From assembly GCF_007786455.1 (NCBI RefSeq), contig NZ_VNJK01000001.1:186001-250000 (forward strand): a stretch of DNA of 64,000 nucleotides, in the 5' to 3' direction. Every line of letters starts with the position of its first letter. Position 1 is the stretch's first letter. The notes under the pieces are model-generated. The model was not told where the DNA came from and searched no databases. It saw only the letters and a program-made list of their open reading frames with translations. The DNA is from Paenibacillus agilis (GTDB taxonomy: Bacteria; Bacillota; Bacilli; Paenibacillales; Paenibacillaceae). The position numbers were made by a program, and so were the translations under genes. Of this stretch, positions 52,988 to 60,582 are shown in pieces.

Positions 52988-54190
52988 TTAGCCCACTTTA
53001 GCGAACTGTGCTCTGCTGCGCTGCCAGCCTGCAAGCATAAGAGAGCCAACAATAAGAACAACGCCTCCGAGCCAGTATGGATAGCTCATATTCACGTCGA
53101 ACAGAATACCTGCAATAGATGGTCCAATAATATTGCCAAGACTCATAAATGCGTTATTCAATCCAGCTACGTAGCCTTGTTCATTTCCAGCCATCTTCGA
53201 TAGCAGCGTATTAGCTGCCGGGCGGATAAGGGAAGTGGCGATAAAGAATAATAATGTTGTTGTGAAGATCACCGCGTATTGACCAACAAAAGTCATGCTA
53301 AACATACAAATCGCAGCAAGCATCAAGGAGCCATGGATTACGCGTTGTTCTCCGAATTTTTCAACGAGTTTCCCGAATACAACGGCTTGAATAATAACCC
53401 CTGCCAGTGCTCCGAATGTAAAGATAAGTGAGATATCTTGTGGTGTGAATCCATGCTTCACGTCAACAAATAGTCCGAATACTGTTTCGAAGTTCATAAG
53501 GCCAAATGTTAAAACGAACACGAGCAGTAACAGAACAAAGTAAGGCGCTTTGAATGAATTAATGATGAGACCAACTATATTCTCGCGCTTTTGTTTCGTT
53601 GCCAGAGCGGCTATTTTTGCTTCTTGTGTTAATGTCTCTGGCAATATCGCAATCGAAATAAGCGTAGATAATCCAGCTAATGCTGCAGCCGTATAGAACG
53701 GTACACGCATCCCGAAGTCAGCAAGATACCCACCAATACCGGGACCGATAACAATACCTAGCGACATCGCTGCCCCCAGCCATCCAAGACCTTTTGCACG
53801 TTGATCTTCTGTTGTTACGTCAGCGATAAATGCTGTCATTGGCGGTGACATCAGACCTACACCGGCTCCACCGAGTAGACGAGACAGATAAAGTACCCAT
53901 AGATCCGTTGTTACTGCGAACAGAACTTGTGAAATCGTGAAAAATGCCATACCGATAACAATCATTTTTTTACGGCCATATTTATCTGACCAATCTCCGC
54001 CGAGTGGGGAGAAAATGAACTGAGTAAGTCCAAAAGCGGCCATAAGATAACCCATATCTTTGCCGGTAGCTCCGAATTCCGTAATAAACATTGGCATAAG
54101 CGGAATAATCATACCCATACCAACCATGGCGATGAACATATTGATCATCAAAATGAACAATGGGCCATTTGTTGTTTTCTTTTCGTTCAC
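52988..54190 (-). CDS. MFS multidrug efflux protein, DHA1 (NorA/Bmr-like)
   Basis: A 400-residue transporter with 12 helices. Motif A reads GGDWSDKYGRKKMI between helices 2 and 3, motif C is LGIVIGPGIGGYLAD in helix 5, and the RLLGGAGVGLMSPP segment of motif B is present. These mark a proton-driven drug antiporter of the NorA/Bmr/Blt type. GTG start with AAGGAG 10 bases upstream. It begins 13 bases after the stop of a TetR-family gene on the same strand, so regulator and pump form an operon, and the regulator likely represses both until it binds a toxic ligand. Confidence 0.88.
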   Translation of the reverse strand: MNEKKTTNGPLFILMINMFIAMVGMGMIIPLMPMFITEFGATGKDMGYLMAAFGLTQFIFSPLGGDWSDKYGRKKMIVIGMAFFTISQVLFAVTTDLWVLYLSRLLGGAGVGLMSPPMTAFIADVTTEDQRAKGLGWLGAAMSLGIVIGPGIGGYLADFGMRVPFYTAAALAGLSTLISIAILPETLTQEAKIAALATKQKRENIVGLIINSFKAPYFVLLLLVFVLTFGLMNFETVFGLFVDVKHGFTPQDISLIFTFGALAGVIIQAVVFGKLVEKFGEQRVIHGSLMLAAICMFSMTFVGQYAVIFTTTLLFFIATSLIRPAANTLLSKMAGNEQGYVAGLNNAFMSLGNIIGPSIAGILFDVNMSYPYWLGGVVLIVGSLMLAGWQRSRAQFAKVG

Positions 54191-54203
54191 GTGTTGTTTC
54201 TCC

Positions 54204-55091
54204 TTATAATTTTAATTTTGAGCTTAGCTGGCATATATGAATATCCAACTGAGGGATGCTTCGCAAATTGTGCAGCATTCCTTTAATAAGGAAGCGGCGT
54301 GGTTGAATTTCAGTCAGTTCTTTTTCGATAAGAGTTAAAGATTGCTTGGCTTCGATCTTGAGATCTTCTTCCGCTTGGCAATCTGCAATAGTATCAGCCA
54401 TACGTTTTGTAATTTGTAATGGATGTACTGCTTCTTCTGTGGGGCATGTAACTTGAAATTCTTCCAATAACAATTTTATCCCAAGTGGTTCAGGCTGCTC
54501 TTGCATAAGCTTTTCTGCCATATAGTCCAAATGTCGAATGAGATAGTGACTGATGTGAGAGATATCTAGTGTGCTTTTCTCGAATAATAAGTAGTTTGTG
54601 AAAATATGAATCATGCCACACAGGGTAAACGTGGTGTCAAAAGCATAGGGTTTAAAGTCAGGACCGTATATTTGGATGAGTCGCTTCTCTATCCAGCTCA
54701 GGAATTCGGATTGAAAACCTTTGAGGTAAGCGACGAGATCATCATTTATAACGTCAGAACTTTCTTTGAATTGGAAAATGAGAATTTCTCTATATTCAAC
54801 ACTGTAGTTCATGTGCAGCTCCAACTGATGAATAAAGCGTTCTTTTTCAGAAGGGAAACAATCTTGATCGGATTGCAAAAGCATGTTCAAATGAGACTGG
54901 CAGAATGTCTGAAATATGCTGTATAACAAATCTTCCTTTGATTTGAAATGAGAATACAAGCTTCCTTTCGCAATTTGACAAGTTTCTGCAATTTCTTGCA
55001 TCGTCGTATTGCGGTAGCCTTTGTGAGCGAATAGTTTCATTGCAGTTTTGATAATGGTGCATTTCTTATCTGCCATTGCATCGACCACCAC
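54204..55091 (-). CDS. TetR/AcrR family transcriptional regulator
   Basis: A 295-residue regulator, longer than the typical 190-220. The N-terminal helix-turn-helix is KTAMKLFAHKGYRNTTMQEIAETC followed by GSLYSHFKSKEDLL (read as parts), the standard TetR DNA-binding domain. The rest is a helical ligand domain, with about 80 extra residues at the C-terminus (coiled, LKIEAKQSLTLIEKELTE). GTG start with GGAGG about 10 bases before. First gene of an operon with the MFS pump. Operator candidates lie just upstream. Confidence 0.85.
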   Translation of the reverse strand: MVVDAMADKKCTIIKTAMKLFAHKGYRNTTMQEIAETCQIAKGSLYSHFKSKEDLLYSIFQTFCQSHLNMLLQSDQDCFPSEKERFIHQLELHMNYSVEYREILIFQFKESSDVINDDLVAYLKGFQSEFLSWIEKRLIQIYGPDFKPYAFDTTFTLCGMIHIFTNYLLFEKSTLDISHISHYLIRHLDYMAEKLMQEQPEPLGIKLLLEEFQVTCPTEEAVHPLQITKRMADTIADCQAEEDLKIEAKQSLTLIEKELTEIQPRRFLIKGMLHNLRSIPQLDIHICQLSSKLKL

Positions 55092-55110
55092 TTTGATTCA
55101 TCCTCCAATC

Positions 55111-55150
55111 TGACTATAAAGTTCTCTAAATGACTATATGGTCGAGACTC
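55111..55150. promoter_or_regulatory. Operator candidate before the TetR-MFS operon
   Basis: TGACTATA occurs twice 20 bp apart (55111, 55131), two helical turns, and the second copy is part of GAC-N6-GTC. It lies 20-60 bases upstream of the regulator start. Confidence 0.4.
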
Positions 55151-55224
55151 ATTGTATAGAATCTAATTCGTCTTGTCAAATGGTAGATCATTGGAGCTCA
55201 AGAGCGTGGAAATCGATTATTTTA

Positions 55225-55277
55225 CATGAAAAAATAAAGTTCCAACGGGTCGGAAAATGCTCGATCCATCGGAACTT
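55225..55277 (-). terminator. Terminator of the ArpU-like regulator gene
   Basis: On the minus strand AAGTTCCGATGG pairs with CCGTTGGAACTT around a long loop, followed by TATTTTTTC. Confidence 0.65.
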
Positions 55278-55328
55278 GAACGGCTCGTTATAATAGTGCG
55301 CAATGCTTCGTATCGTTGATGAATAAAG

Positions 55329-55811
55329 TTAATTAATAAGCTGCTGAATCGTTCCTTGAGGAGGAAATACATACTGAAAGGCGTAGACAAGCTTCTCGAA
55401 AGCACGCTTGCGAATTTGCCCATAAGCAACTGCGGTAATGGGAGGATCATACACAAAGCTGTACACCTTCATATCGGTTACCTTGGCAGCTTTCATATAC
55501 CGTTCTCGGATGAGCAATTGCTCATCTGGCTCTAGTTCTGCAACGATCGTCTCAATTAATGTGCAAAATGCAAGGCACTCATTCGTCTTATCTATGTTAT
55601 ATACAGCTACAGCAGCTGTTGGGTCCCCAACGCGGTTGGTCGCACCGTGGGCTCTTGCTTCGTATTGAGCAGTAATTTTCGTTTCACGAACGGCAAATTT
55701 CATCACTTTGCACATTCTATATTTGCTAAATACGTTCTCCATCATCATTTTCTTATCCTTCGTTCCGAGCTTGTCCCATGCTTCAAGAGAGGGGATATCC
55801 CATTTCATCAT
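55329..55811 (-). CDS. ArpU/Xpf-like phage late-gene regulator
   Basis: A 160-residue protein with the layout of ArpU-family regulators, related to RinA and the sigma-like PBSX activator Xpf. A helical N-terminal part contains ALLIE-like packing segments, and LEPDEQLLIRERYM followed by VYDPPITAVAYGQIRKRAFEKLVYAF has the 'relax/start helix, then sigma-region-4-like helix-turn-helix' pattern of the family. ATG 55811 has AAGGAGG 11 bases upstream; longer starts lack a site. The promoter region carries a LexA-like palindrome. I infer that it switches on the nearby tail genes after DNA damage. The family call rests on pattern recognition and is moderate. Confidence 0.68.
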   Translation of the reverse strand: MMKWDIPSLEAWDKLGTKDKKMMMENVFSKYRMCKVMKFAVRETKITAQYEARAHGATNRVGDPTAAVAVYNIDKTNECLAFCTLIETIVAELEPDEQLLIRERYMKAAKVTDMKVYSFVYDPPITAVAYGQIRKRAFEKLVYAFQYVFPPQGTIQQLIN

Positions 55812-55879
55812 CCGCGTAAAATCCTCCTTCAAATATCCGTTCTGATTATGGAACACCGTGGGCAGGTATAACTATTATA

Positions 55880-55915
55880 ACACAAAAACAAGAACGCGTG
55901 TTCTTATTTTTGTGT
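55880..55915 (-). promoter_or_regulatory. LexA-like operator in a 36-bp palindrome over the regulator promoter
   Basis: Two 15-base arms with one mismatch, ACACAAAAA-N-AAGAAC and its complement, surround GCGT. The core AGAACGCGTGTTCT (55891-55904) fits GAACRNRYGTTC of Gram-positive LexA/DinR boxes. A perfect minus-strand -10 TATAAT (55874-55879) abuts the palindrome, so a bound repressor would block the promoter. The outer arms go beyond a LexA box and could be a phage-repressor site. Confidence 0.65.
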
Positions 55916-56133
55916 TTTTGTTTATTTTTATAATCATTTTTCGGACTCCATTCGTAAGATGTTCGTTTTCAGAATCCTCTCCTAGTTAAGATAATTTGTT
56001 TATCGATAACTCATTAAGGAGTATTTATAGCTGATAGAAATGGTATCTCCTTCACTTCTGCTCAATGTTTGCTCCATATAGATGAAGCTTTCCATCCATG
56101 GATATCAAGCTTTTGAAGCTATTAAAAAATAAT

Positions 56134-56218
56134 AAAAAACGATGAATAATGAATCAAAAACGAATAAAGAGAACATGTGTTTCCATATTTATACTTGTAG
56201 TGTGGACATTGTGAGTCG
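56134..56218 (+). promoter_or_regulatory. Late-promoter-like module 1 (before the glycosidase gene)
   Basis: A-rich repeats (AAAAAACGATGAATAATGAAT, then AAAAACGAATAAAG) are followed by the LexA-like AACATGTGTTT (56172-56182), 19 bp of spacer and GTGGACATTGTGAGTCG (56202-56218). The same order and the same 19-bp spacing occur at 57914-58009. The glycosidase gene begins 157 bases further on. Confidence 0.6.
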
Positions 56219-56375
56219 CAGGTAATTATTGCATTAACTCTAGAATTGAGACTTACAGTAATCCAATAAAGCCGTAGAAGGGAGGAGTACTAGACAATTT
56301 AAATTTAATTTAATAATAGTATTGAAAGTTATTGTATTGTTAAAAAACTCTAATTGGTGAAAGGATGTTGAACAA

Positions 56376-57140
56376 ATGACAACAGCAAAGTATTCGAAAA
56401 CAACTCATAATGGACGAGATGTACGTGTAATTGAAGCTGATTCTGAATCAATTTCCGTCGTAAAAATCGGCGGCAGTGTATTGAACTCAAACAACTATGG
56501 TGTAAATGGTACGTTTTTTAACTCATCAAATGATTTTTTGGGAATTGCTGTGAACAATGATACTGGCGTAGGTGGGAATGCGACATTCAATGCATATGGT
56601 CAGAAGCAGCGTGGAACGTTCTACTGTTATCGCGATTTACGTTCTGGAAACCGTGTACATGATGTAGCGAATGTGAAAAAAGTAGAGGATTTTCCGATCT
56701 CCCCAAATATGAAACTGTTTGCAATTGGTGGACTTAATCTATATGTCAACGAGAATATCACAGAGCAAGAATTTTACCGTCGTTTAGATGTTAATGAACA
56801 GGCATCAGGAATTAATAATGTAATTAATAAAAGTGGTAGTACTTATTCATCACCTGGACTACGAGCACGTACAGCTATTGGATATAGTTACACAATAAAT
56901 AAAGTTGTGTTAGTTGTTTTTCAGAATGAGACTCCTTGGGGAATGCGTCAATTTATGAAAAATAAAGGATGCGCCATGGCAGTATATTTAGACGGAGGAG
57001 GCTCTTCGCAAATGCGATATAGTGGACAAACAACGGGGGCGTTTGATCCAGAGAATGATAATAGAACTGTATTTAAGATGATTCGAGTTAATCCACATCT
57101 TTTACAAACCACTTTTTTGTTTCTTTGTTCTGGGCTATAA
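56376..57140 (+). CDS. Phosphodiester glycosidase (NAGPA domain) protein
   Basis: A 254-residue protein with one NAGPA-type domain: YGVNGTFFNSSNDFLGIAVN at the start, RARTAIGYSYTINKVVLVV in the middle and CAMAVYLDGGGSSQMRY near the end, which is the phosphodiester glycosidase signature. Relatives cleave glycosyl phosphodiester bonds in polysaccharides or wall polymers. No signal peptide. The last 15 residues overlap, in antisense, the end of the convergent lipoprotein gene and look non-homologous, so the original stop was probably lost. It follows a copy of the promoter module that also precedes the tail genes, so it may be a cargo enzyme of the tail particle. Confidence 0.75.
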   Translation: MTTAKYSKTTHNGRDVRVIEADSESISVVKIGGSVLNSNNYGVNGTFFNSSNDFLGIAVNNDTGVGGNATFNAYGQKQRGTFYCYRDLRSGNRVHDVANVKKVEDFPISPNMKLFAIGGLNLYVNENITEQEFYRRLDVNEQASGINNVINKSGSTYSSPGLRARTAIGYSYTINKVVLVVFQNETPWGMRQFMKNKGCAMAVYLDGGGSSQMRYSGQTTGAFDPENDNRTVFKMIRVNPHLLQTTFLFLCSGL

Positions 57141-57576
57141 AGAAGTTTCTAATACCTGATTCTACAACTTTCGATTCAAATCCAACATATGTCATATTTA
57201 CGCTGACGTATCCTTGTGTTTTTTTCATATTACTGAATTCAAGTATTTCGAAATTCATTACCTTATAATTTGGGAGATTTACGTCTGGAGATTGGCGAAT
57301 TTGTTTAAAGTTATTGTGATCGCGCTCATTCACGTATTTGGCATGTAAGTTGACGAGTTTAATCATCTCTAATTCCATACCTTCGTATTTGCTTTCATCG
57401 ATAGGAGTATAGACAATGTCTTCAAGATTAACTTTAGGCTGTTCAGTTTCCTGGTTCTTTTCTTGTTCCGCAACAGTTTGTTGGTTTCCTCCTTCTGTCT
57501 TTTGATTCTGCACTGCTCCACAACCGCTAACAACTATTAAACTGGTAAGCAAAACGGTTAGTATCCACTTTTTCAT
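57088..57576 (-). CDS. Lipoprotein of unknown function
   Basis: A 162-residue lipoprotein: basic start MKKW, hydrophobic signal, lipobox VSGC (cysteine about 19), a Gln/Glu/Asn-rich linker (about 22-50), and a compact C-terminal domain (about 60-160) with alternating hydrophobic strands (YVSVNMTYVGFESKVVES). I do not recognise the domain. GGAGGTATGAT precedes the ATG. It is convergent with the glycosidase gene and overlaps its end by 53 bp. It lies inside the phage-tail region and may be a cargo gene. Confidence 0.75.
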   Translation of the reverse strand: MKKWILTVLLTSLIVVSGCGAVQNQKTEGGNQQTVAEQEKNQETEQPKVNLEDIVYTPIDESKYEGMELEMIKLVNLHAKYVNERDHNNFKQIRQSPDVNLPNYKVMNFEILEFSNMKKTQGYVSVNMTYVGFESKVVESGIRNFFIAQNKETKKWFVKDVD

Positions 57577-57800
57577 ATCATACCTCCTAATAATTCCTAT
57601 TAAAAGTTCGTGATAAAGGATGACTAAGTCACGTTGCCTTCCCTTATTTTTTGAAGAGCATAAGCGTTAATTTTCAAGAGTTTGAGGATTAATGTAGCGT
57701 ATAGATTTTATTCTGAAATAAGTTGTTCAACATGCCTATGCATTATGAGAAGTAACTTTATTTGTTCCGTATATCACATTATACCCCCAAATATAGGTAA

Positions 57801-57875
57801 AGTTGCTTTTCTGAAATGTGCTTAATGTCATTTAGCTTATTAACTCTAGAACGTAGCGCATGCAATAGAATAAGT
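57801..57875. repeat. Partial relative of the dispersed repeat
   Basis: CTGAAATGTGCTTAATGTCA resembles the B copy segment TTTGAAATGTAACGGATGTC and is followed by TTATTAACTCTAGAACG, like the B copy near its end. It looks like the same element with an internal deletion. Weak on its own. Confidence 0.35.
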
Positions 57876-57913
57876 AACTCTTCTGCTTTACTTTATGTAT
57901 TCAAAATCACTTC

Positions 57914-58009
57914 AAAAAACAATCAAAAATGAATAAAAAACAATTTAAAAATCAATAAACCAAACATATGTTCGGTGTTTTAAACTATTAACGTGGACAT
58001 CGTGAGTCG
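57914..58009 (+). promoter_or_regulatory. Late-promoter-like module 2 (before the tail operon)
   Basis: Two adjacent A-rich units of 21 and 22 bp (57914-57934, 57935-57956; both AAAAAACAAT...AAAAAT-AAT) are followed by CAAACATATGTTCG (one mismatch to a LexA box), 19 bp of spacer and GTGGACATCGTGAGTCG (57993-58009). Module 1 has the same parts with the same spacing. The first tail gene starts about 105 bases downstream. Sites for the ArpU-like regulator are the best guess for the repeats and the 17-bp motif. Confidence 0.62.
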
Positions 58010-58113
58010 AAAGGGGACAGACGAGCTTTTCAAGAGCGATGGAAGCTCGTAGCAAGTCTAATCCTGTTATCGATATCTGCCTGTTCGATTTTCAACCAGA
58101 AGGAGGGATGAGC

Positions 58114-58569
58114 TTGATTGTGTATCGGGACATCGTTCAGAAGTTGCTGGAACCAATGGCACTGGCTTTGCAGCTGCCTCTGCTGGATGTTACCCAAGTG
58201 AAGCCGGACAGCCCAACGCCATGCATCGCTTATGAAGTACCGAAGCCTTATGAGGATATGACGCCGCATATGGATCGGACAAAGGTGACGGTAGAAAAGG
58301 TTGTTGAGATGGAATGGCAGTTGCTGCTTATTGGACAAGATCGTTTGGACCTGATGCAGCGCTGCAGAGAGTTGATGAGGTGGCTCTGGTCTGAAGGGGA
58401 GGAGCAAGCGAAGCTTGTGCCAACTACGATCGTCAAGATGATGCCCCCTGAATGGAAGAAGGAGCCGATTCCGAGTTTAACGCTGACGGTAAGACTCCGC
58501 ATGAAAGACAGTTGGCAGCAAGCCAACTCTGAAAAAATTGAAAAAATCAACATTCAAATGAAGGAGTGA
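58114..58569 (+). CDS. Phage neck/tail protein, LIC_12616-like
   Basis: A 151-residue protein with the features of LIC_12616-family phage proteins, which sit at the start of sheath-containing tail operons: IVYRDIVQKLLEPMALALQL at the N-terminus, TPCIAYEVPKPYEDMTPH and a Val/Glu-rich core. TTG 58114 is preferred because AGGAGG (58101-58106) is 7 bases away; the ATG at 58108 is only one base after it. It precedes the sheath gene by 7 bases. A role in tail completion or connection is inferred from position. Confidence 0.65.
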   Translation: MIVYRDIVQKLLEPMALALQLPLLDVTQVKPDSPTPCIAYEVPKPYEDMTPHMDRTKVTVEKVVEMEWQLLLIGQDRLDLMQRCRELMRWLWSEGEEQAKLVPTTIVKMMPPEWKKEPIPSLTLTVRLRMKDSWQQANSEKIEKINIQMKE

Positions 58570-58576
58570 CTGAAAC

Positions 58577-59575
58577 ATGACATTACAAGACGTGCAAATT
58601 ACGATTGACCTGCAAAAGCCGACAGGACGCTTTTCCTTCGCAACACCTTTGATTCTCGGTAAAAAAGCTGGTGGTGCTGCTTATAAAGAATACGCGCATC
58701 TCGATGCTGTAAAAGCTGACTATGCAGACATAACACCAGAATATGCGATGGCAAAAGTGTTGTTCGATCAAGGTGAAAATGCGCCTACACAAGTCGCAAT
58801 CGCAGCTCGCGATGAGTTAGAAGATGCGGTTGCTCGTTTGCGTACCCTTTTGGATAGTGGTTGGTACTACCTCCTGTCCACAGATAATGATGCTACAACT
58901 GTAGAAGCGTTGGCGAAGGAACTAGAGAAAGAAGACTATCGTCTCTTCGTAACACGCATTGCAGACAAGGCGAAGCTTCAAGCATTGAAGGCAGCGGGCT
59001 ACACTCGTACCGTTGTGTTCTACCATACAGATGCTGCGGCTTATCCAGATGCGGCGCTAGTTGGCGCAGTAGGGTCTGCTGACGTTGGTTCTGTAACTTG
59101 GAAGTTCAAACAGTGCGAAGGTATTGCTCCATTGAAGATGACAAGCAATGAGTTGCTTGATATTCATCTTGGTGGTGCGATTACGTATGTGAACAAACAA
59201 GGCCAACCGCGTACATCTGAAGGTAAAACTGTATCCGGTGAGTACATCGACGTCATTATGGCGCGTGACTATGTGCGTGCTCGTATGGAAGAGCAAATTC
59301 AGAAGCTGTTGAATGAATCTGATAAGGTTCCTTATACAAACAGTGGGATTGCTCAAATTGAAAGCACAGTTGTCAACGTACTGTTCGAAGCGTTCGATAT
59401 GGGAATTATCGCAGCAGATGAGAGTGGCGAAGCGCTCTTCGGTACGAAGTTCTTGCTTCGTGATGAAGTAGACCCATTGGATCGTGCAAGCCGTGAATAC
59501 AAGGGCGGTTCGTTCTGGTTCGAGGTGGCAGGAGCGGTGCATCAAGTTCGCGTTAGCGGCGTAATCCGCTTCTAA
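58577..59575 (+). CDS. Contractile tail sheath protein (DUF3383)
   Basis: A 332-residue protein of the DUF3383 family, tail sheath subunits of myophage-like and R-type particles. Characteristic parts are GRFSFATPLILGKKAGG, VDVIMARDYVRAR-like YIDVIMARDYVRARMEEQIQ, NSGIAQIESTVVNVL and the C-terminal WFEVAGAVHQVRVSGVIRF. The sheath contracts to drive the tube through the target envelope. Its presence shows the module is contractile. GGAGTGAC precedes the ATG. A hairpin of 39 bases lies between this gene and the tube gene. Confidence 0.85.
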   Translation: MTLQDVQITIDLQKPTGRFSFATPLILGKKAGGAAYKEYAHLDAVKADYADITPEYAMAKVLFDQGENAPTQVAIAARDELEDAVARLRTLLDSGWYYLLSTDNDATTVEALAKELEKEDYRLFVTRIADKAKLQALKAAGYTRTVVFYHTDAAAYPDAALVGAVGSADVGSVTWKFKQCEGIAPLKMTSNELLDIHLGGAITYVNKQGQPRTSEGKTVSGEYIDVIMARDYVRARMEEQIQKLLNESDKVPYTNSGIAQIESTVVNVLFEAFDMGIIAADESGEALFGTKFLLRDEVDPLDRASREYKGGSFWFEVAGAVHQVRVSGVIRF

Positions 59576-59588
59576 TGGATTTCACGGA

Positions 59589-59627
59589 GACGTACTGGCA
59601 TACAGCCTGAACGCTGGTTAGTACGTC
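59589..59627 (+). other. Hairpin between sheath and tube genes
   Basis: GACGTACT/AGTACGTC (8 bp, perfect) encloses CAGC/GCTG. No T tract, so not a full terminator. It may slow polymerase or protect mRNA and so set the sheath:tube ratio. Confidence 0.4.
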
Positions 59628-59700
59628 AAATAACATTCATTTTCAACATAAAGCTACAACTCTATTACTTACTAAAAGGAAAAAAGGATGGTGCTAATAC

Positions 59701-60105
59701 ATGTCTATTGGATTCTATGATGCGAAATCGGTAAACGTCATTATTAATGGTACTTATATTACAGGCTTTGGTGAAAATACGTTCGTTTCTTGTGAAAAAG
59801 ACGAAGAGCAGGCTGTTGCGCATGTTGGTGCGCGCGGTGAGGTAGCTTTGGCTCATAAAAACAATCCGCTCGGTTCCGTGAAGCTGACTTTGATGTCTAC
59901 TTCTCCGCAAATCGGCATGCTCACGCGTCTAGCTCGCGACAAAAAAGTGTTCACGATCTGGGTTGTATCTCACAATCAACCACGTGAGCGCATTGGCGGT
60001 ACGAAAGCAGTTATTAAGAAATTGCCTGCGGCTGCATTTGCGGCAGAGTTGGAAGATCGCGAATTCGAAATTCAAGTGCTGGATTACACACATATCGTAT
60101 CTTAA
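59701..60105 (+). CDS. Tail tube protein (DUF3277)
   Basis: A 134-residue beta-rich protein of the DUF3277 family (tail tube of contractile phages). Visible marks are SIGFYDAKSVNVIINGTYITGFGEN near the start, SVKLTLMSTSPQIGML and a C-terminal DREFEIQVLDYTHIVS. It forms the rigid inner tube within the sheath. AAAAGGA lies upstream. Order sheath-tube-chaperone-tape measure is standard in contractile tails. Confidence 0.83.
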   Translation: MSIGFYDAKSVNVIINGTYITGFGENTFVSCEKDEEQAVAHVGARGEVALAHKNNPLGSVKLTLMSTSPQIGMLTRLARDKKVFTIWVVSHNQPRERIGGTKAVIKKLPAAAFAAELEDREFEIQVLDYTHIVS

Positions 60106-60137
60106 TTATTTTTCACTAACGAGAGGAGCATGGAACG

Positions 60138-60422
60138 ATGAGTAAACAAAAGACAATTACGGTTCAAGAAGAAGAGTATGTACTTCAGCATCCGGGCGCT
60201 CGCGCCCTGATGCGTCTTTATGACACAGCATTGAAGCCTGATGGAGGCTGGAAGCTGGAGTCCTCGATGGACTTTTTCCTGAATCATGTGATTGTATCTC
60301 CGCGTTTGTCTTGGGACGGCCTTGAGGACAAGGTTGATCTGATGACACCGCTGTGGTTGGAATGCGCACGCTTCCTGGGGCTGGTCGAAACACCCTTGGA
60401 ATCCGCAGCATCCGACGTATAA
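60138..60422 (+). CDS. Tail assembly chaperone, short product (gpG-like)
   Basis: A 94-residue acidic protein between the tube and tape-measure genes, where tail assembly chaperones always sit (XkdN region of PBSX). MSKQKTITVQEEEYVLQHPG is the N-terminus, then a helical domain WLECARFLGLVET. GAGAGGAG precedes the ATG. Its 3' end overlaps a second open frame in the +1 frame (60343-60582) that lacks its own ribosome binding site, indicating a programmed frameshift product of about 147 residues. Confidence 0.75.
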   Translation: MSKQKTITVQEEEYVLQHPGARALMRLYDTALKPDGGWKLESSMDFFLNHVIVSPRLSWDGLEDKVDLMTPLWLECARFLGLVETPLESAASDV

Positions 60423-60582
60423 ACGAGCCATCTCCGATAATCCGCTCCGTCAACTGCTATGGCAAGTCGTCATCGGCAGTCGGGGCGGCATTTCCTATGA
60501 GCAGGCGAGCGGCATGACGATTGAGGAACTATGCGAAGCGGCCGCCGCGCTCGAATGGATGTTGGGGAAAGGAGGGGTATAA
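60343..60582 (+). CDS. Tail chaperone frameshift extension (T-like frame)
   Basis: An open frame, +1 relative to the short chaperone, running from after the stop at 60340-60342 to TAA 60580-60582, immediately before the tape-measure ATG. Its 53-residue coding-like part (ISDNPLRQLLWQVVIGSRGG, SYEQASGMTIEELCEAAAAL) has no start codon with ribosome binding site in front. A likely slip is CCC-T at 60393-60396, giving ETP then WNPQHPTYKRA. A -2 shift is also possible. The TAA-ATG junction with the tape measure gene is coupled. Confidence 0.6.
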
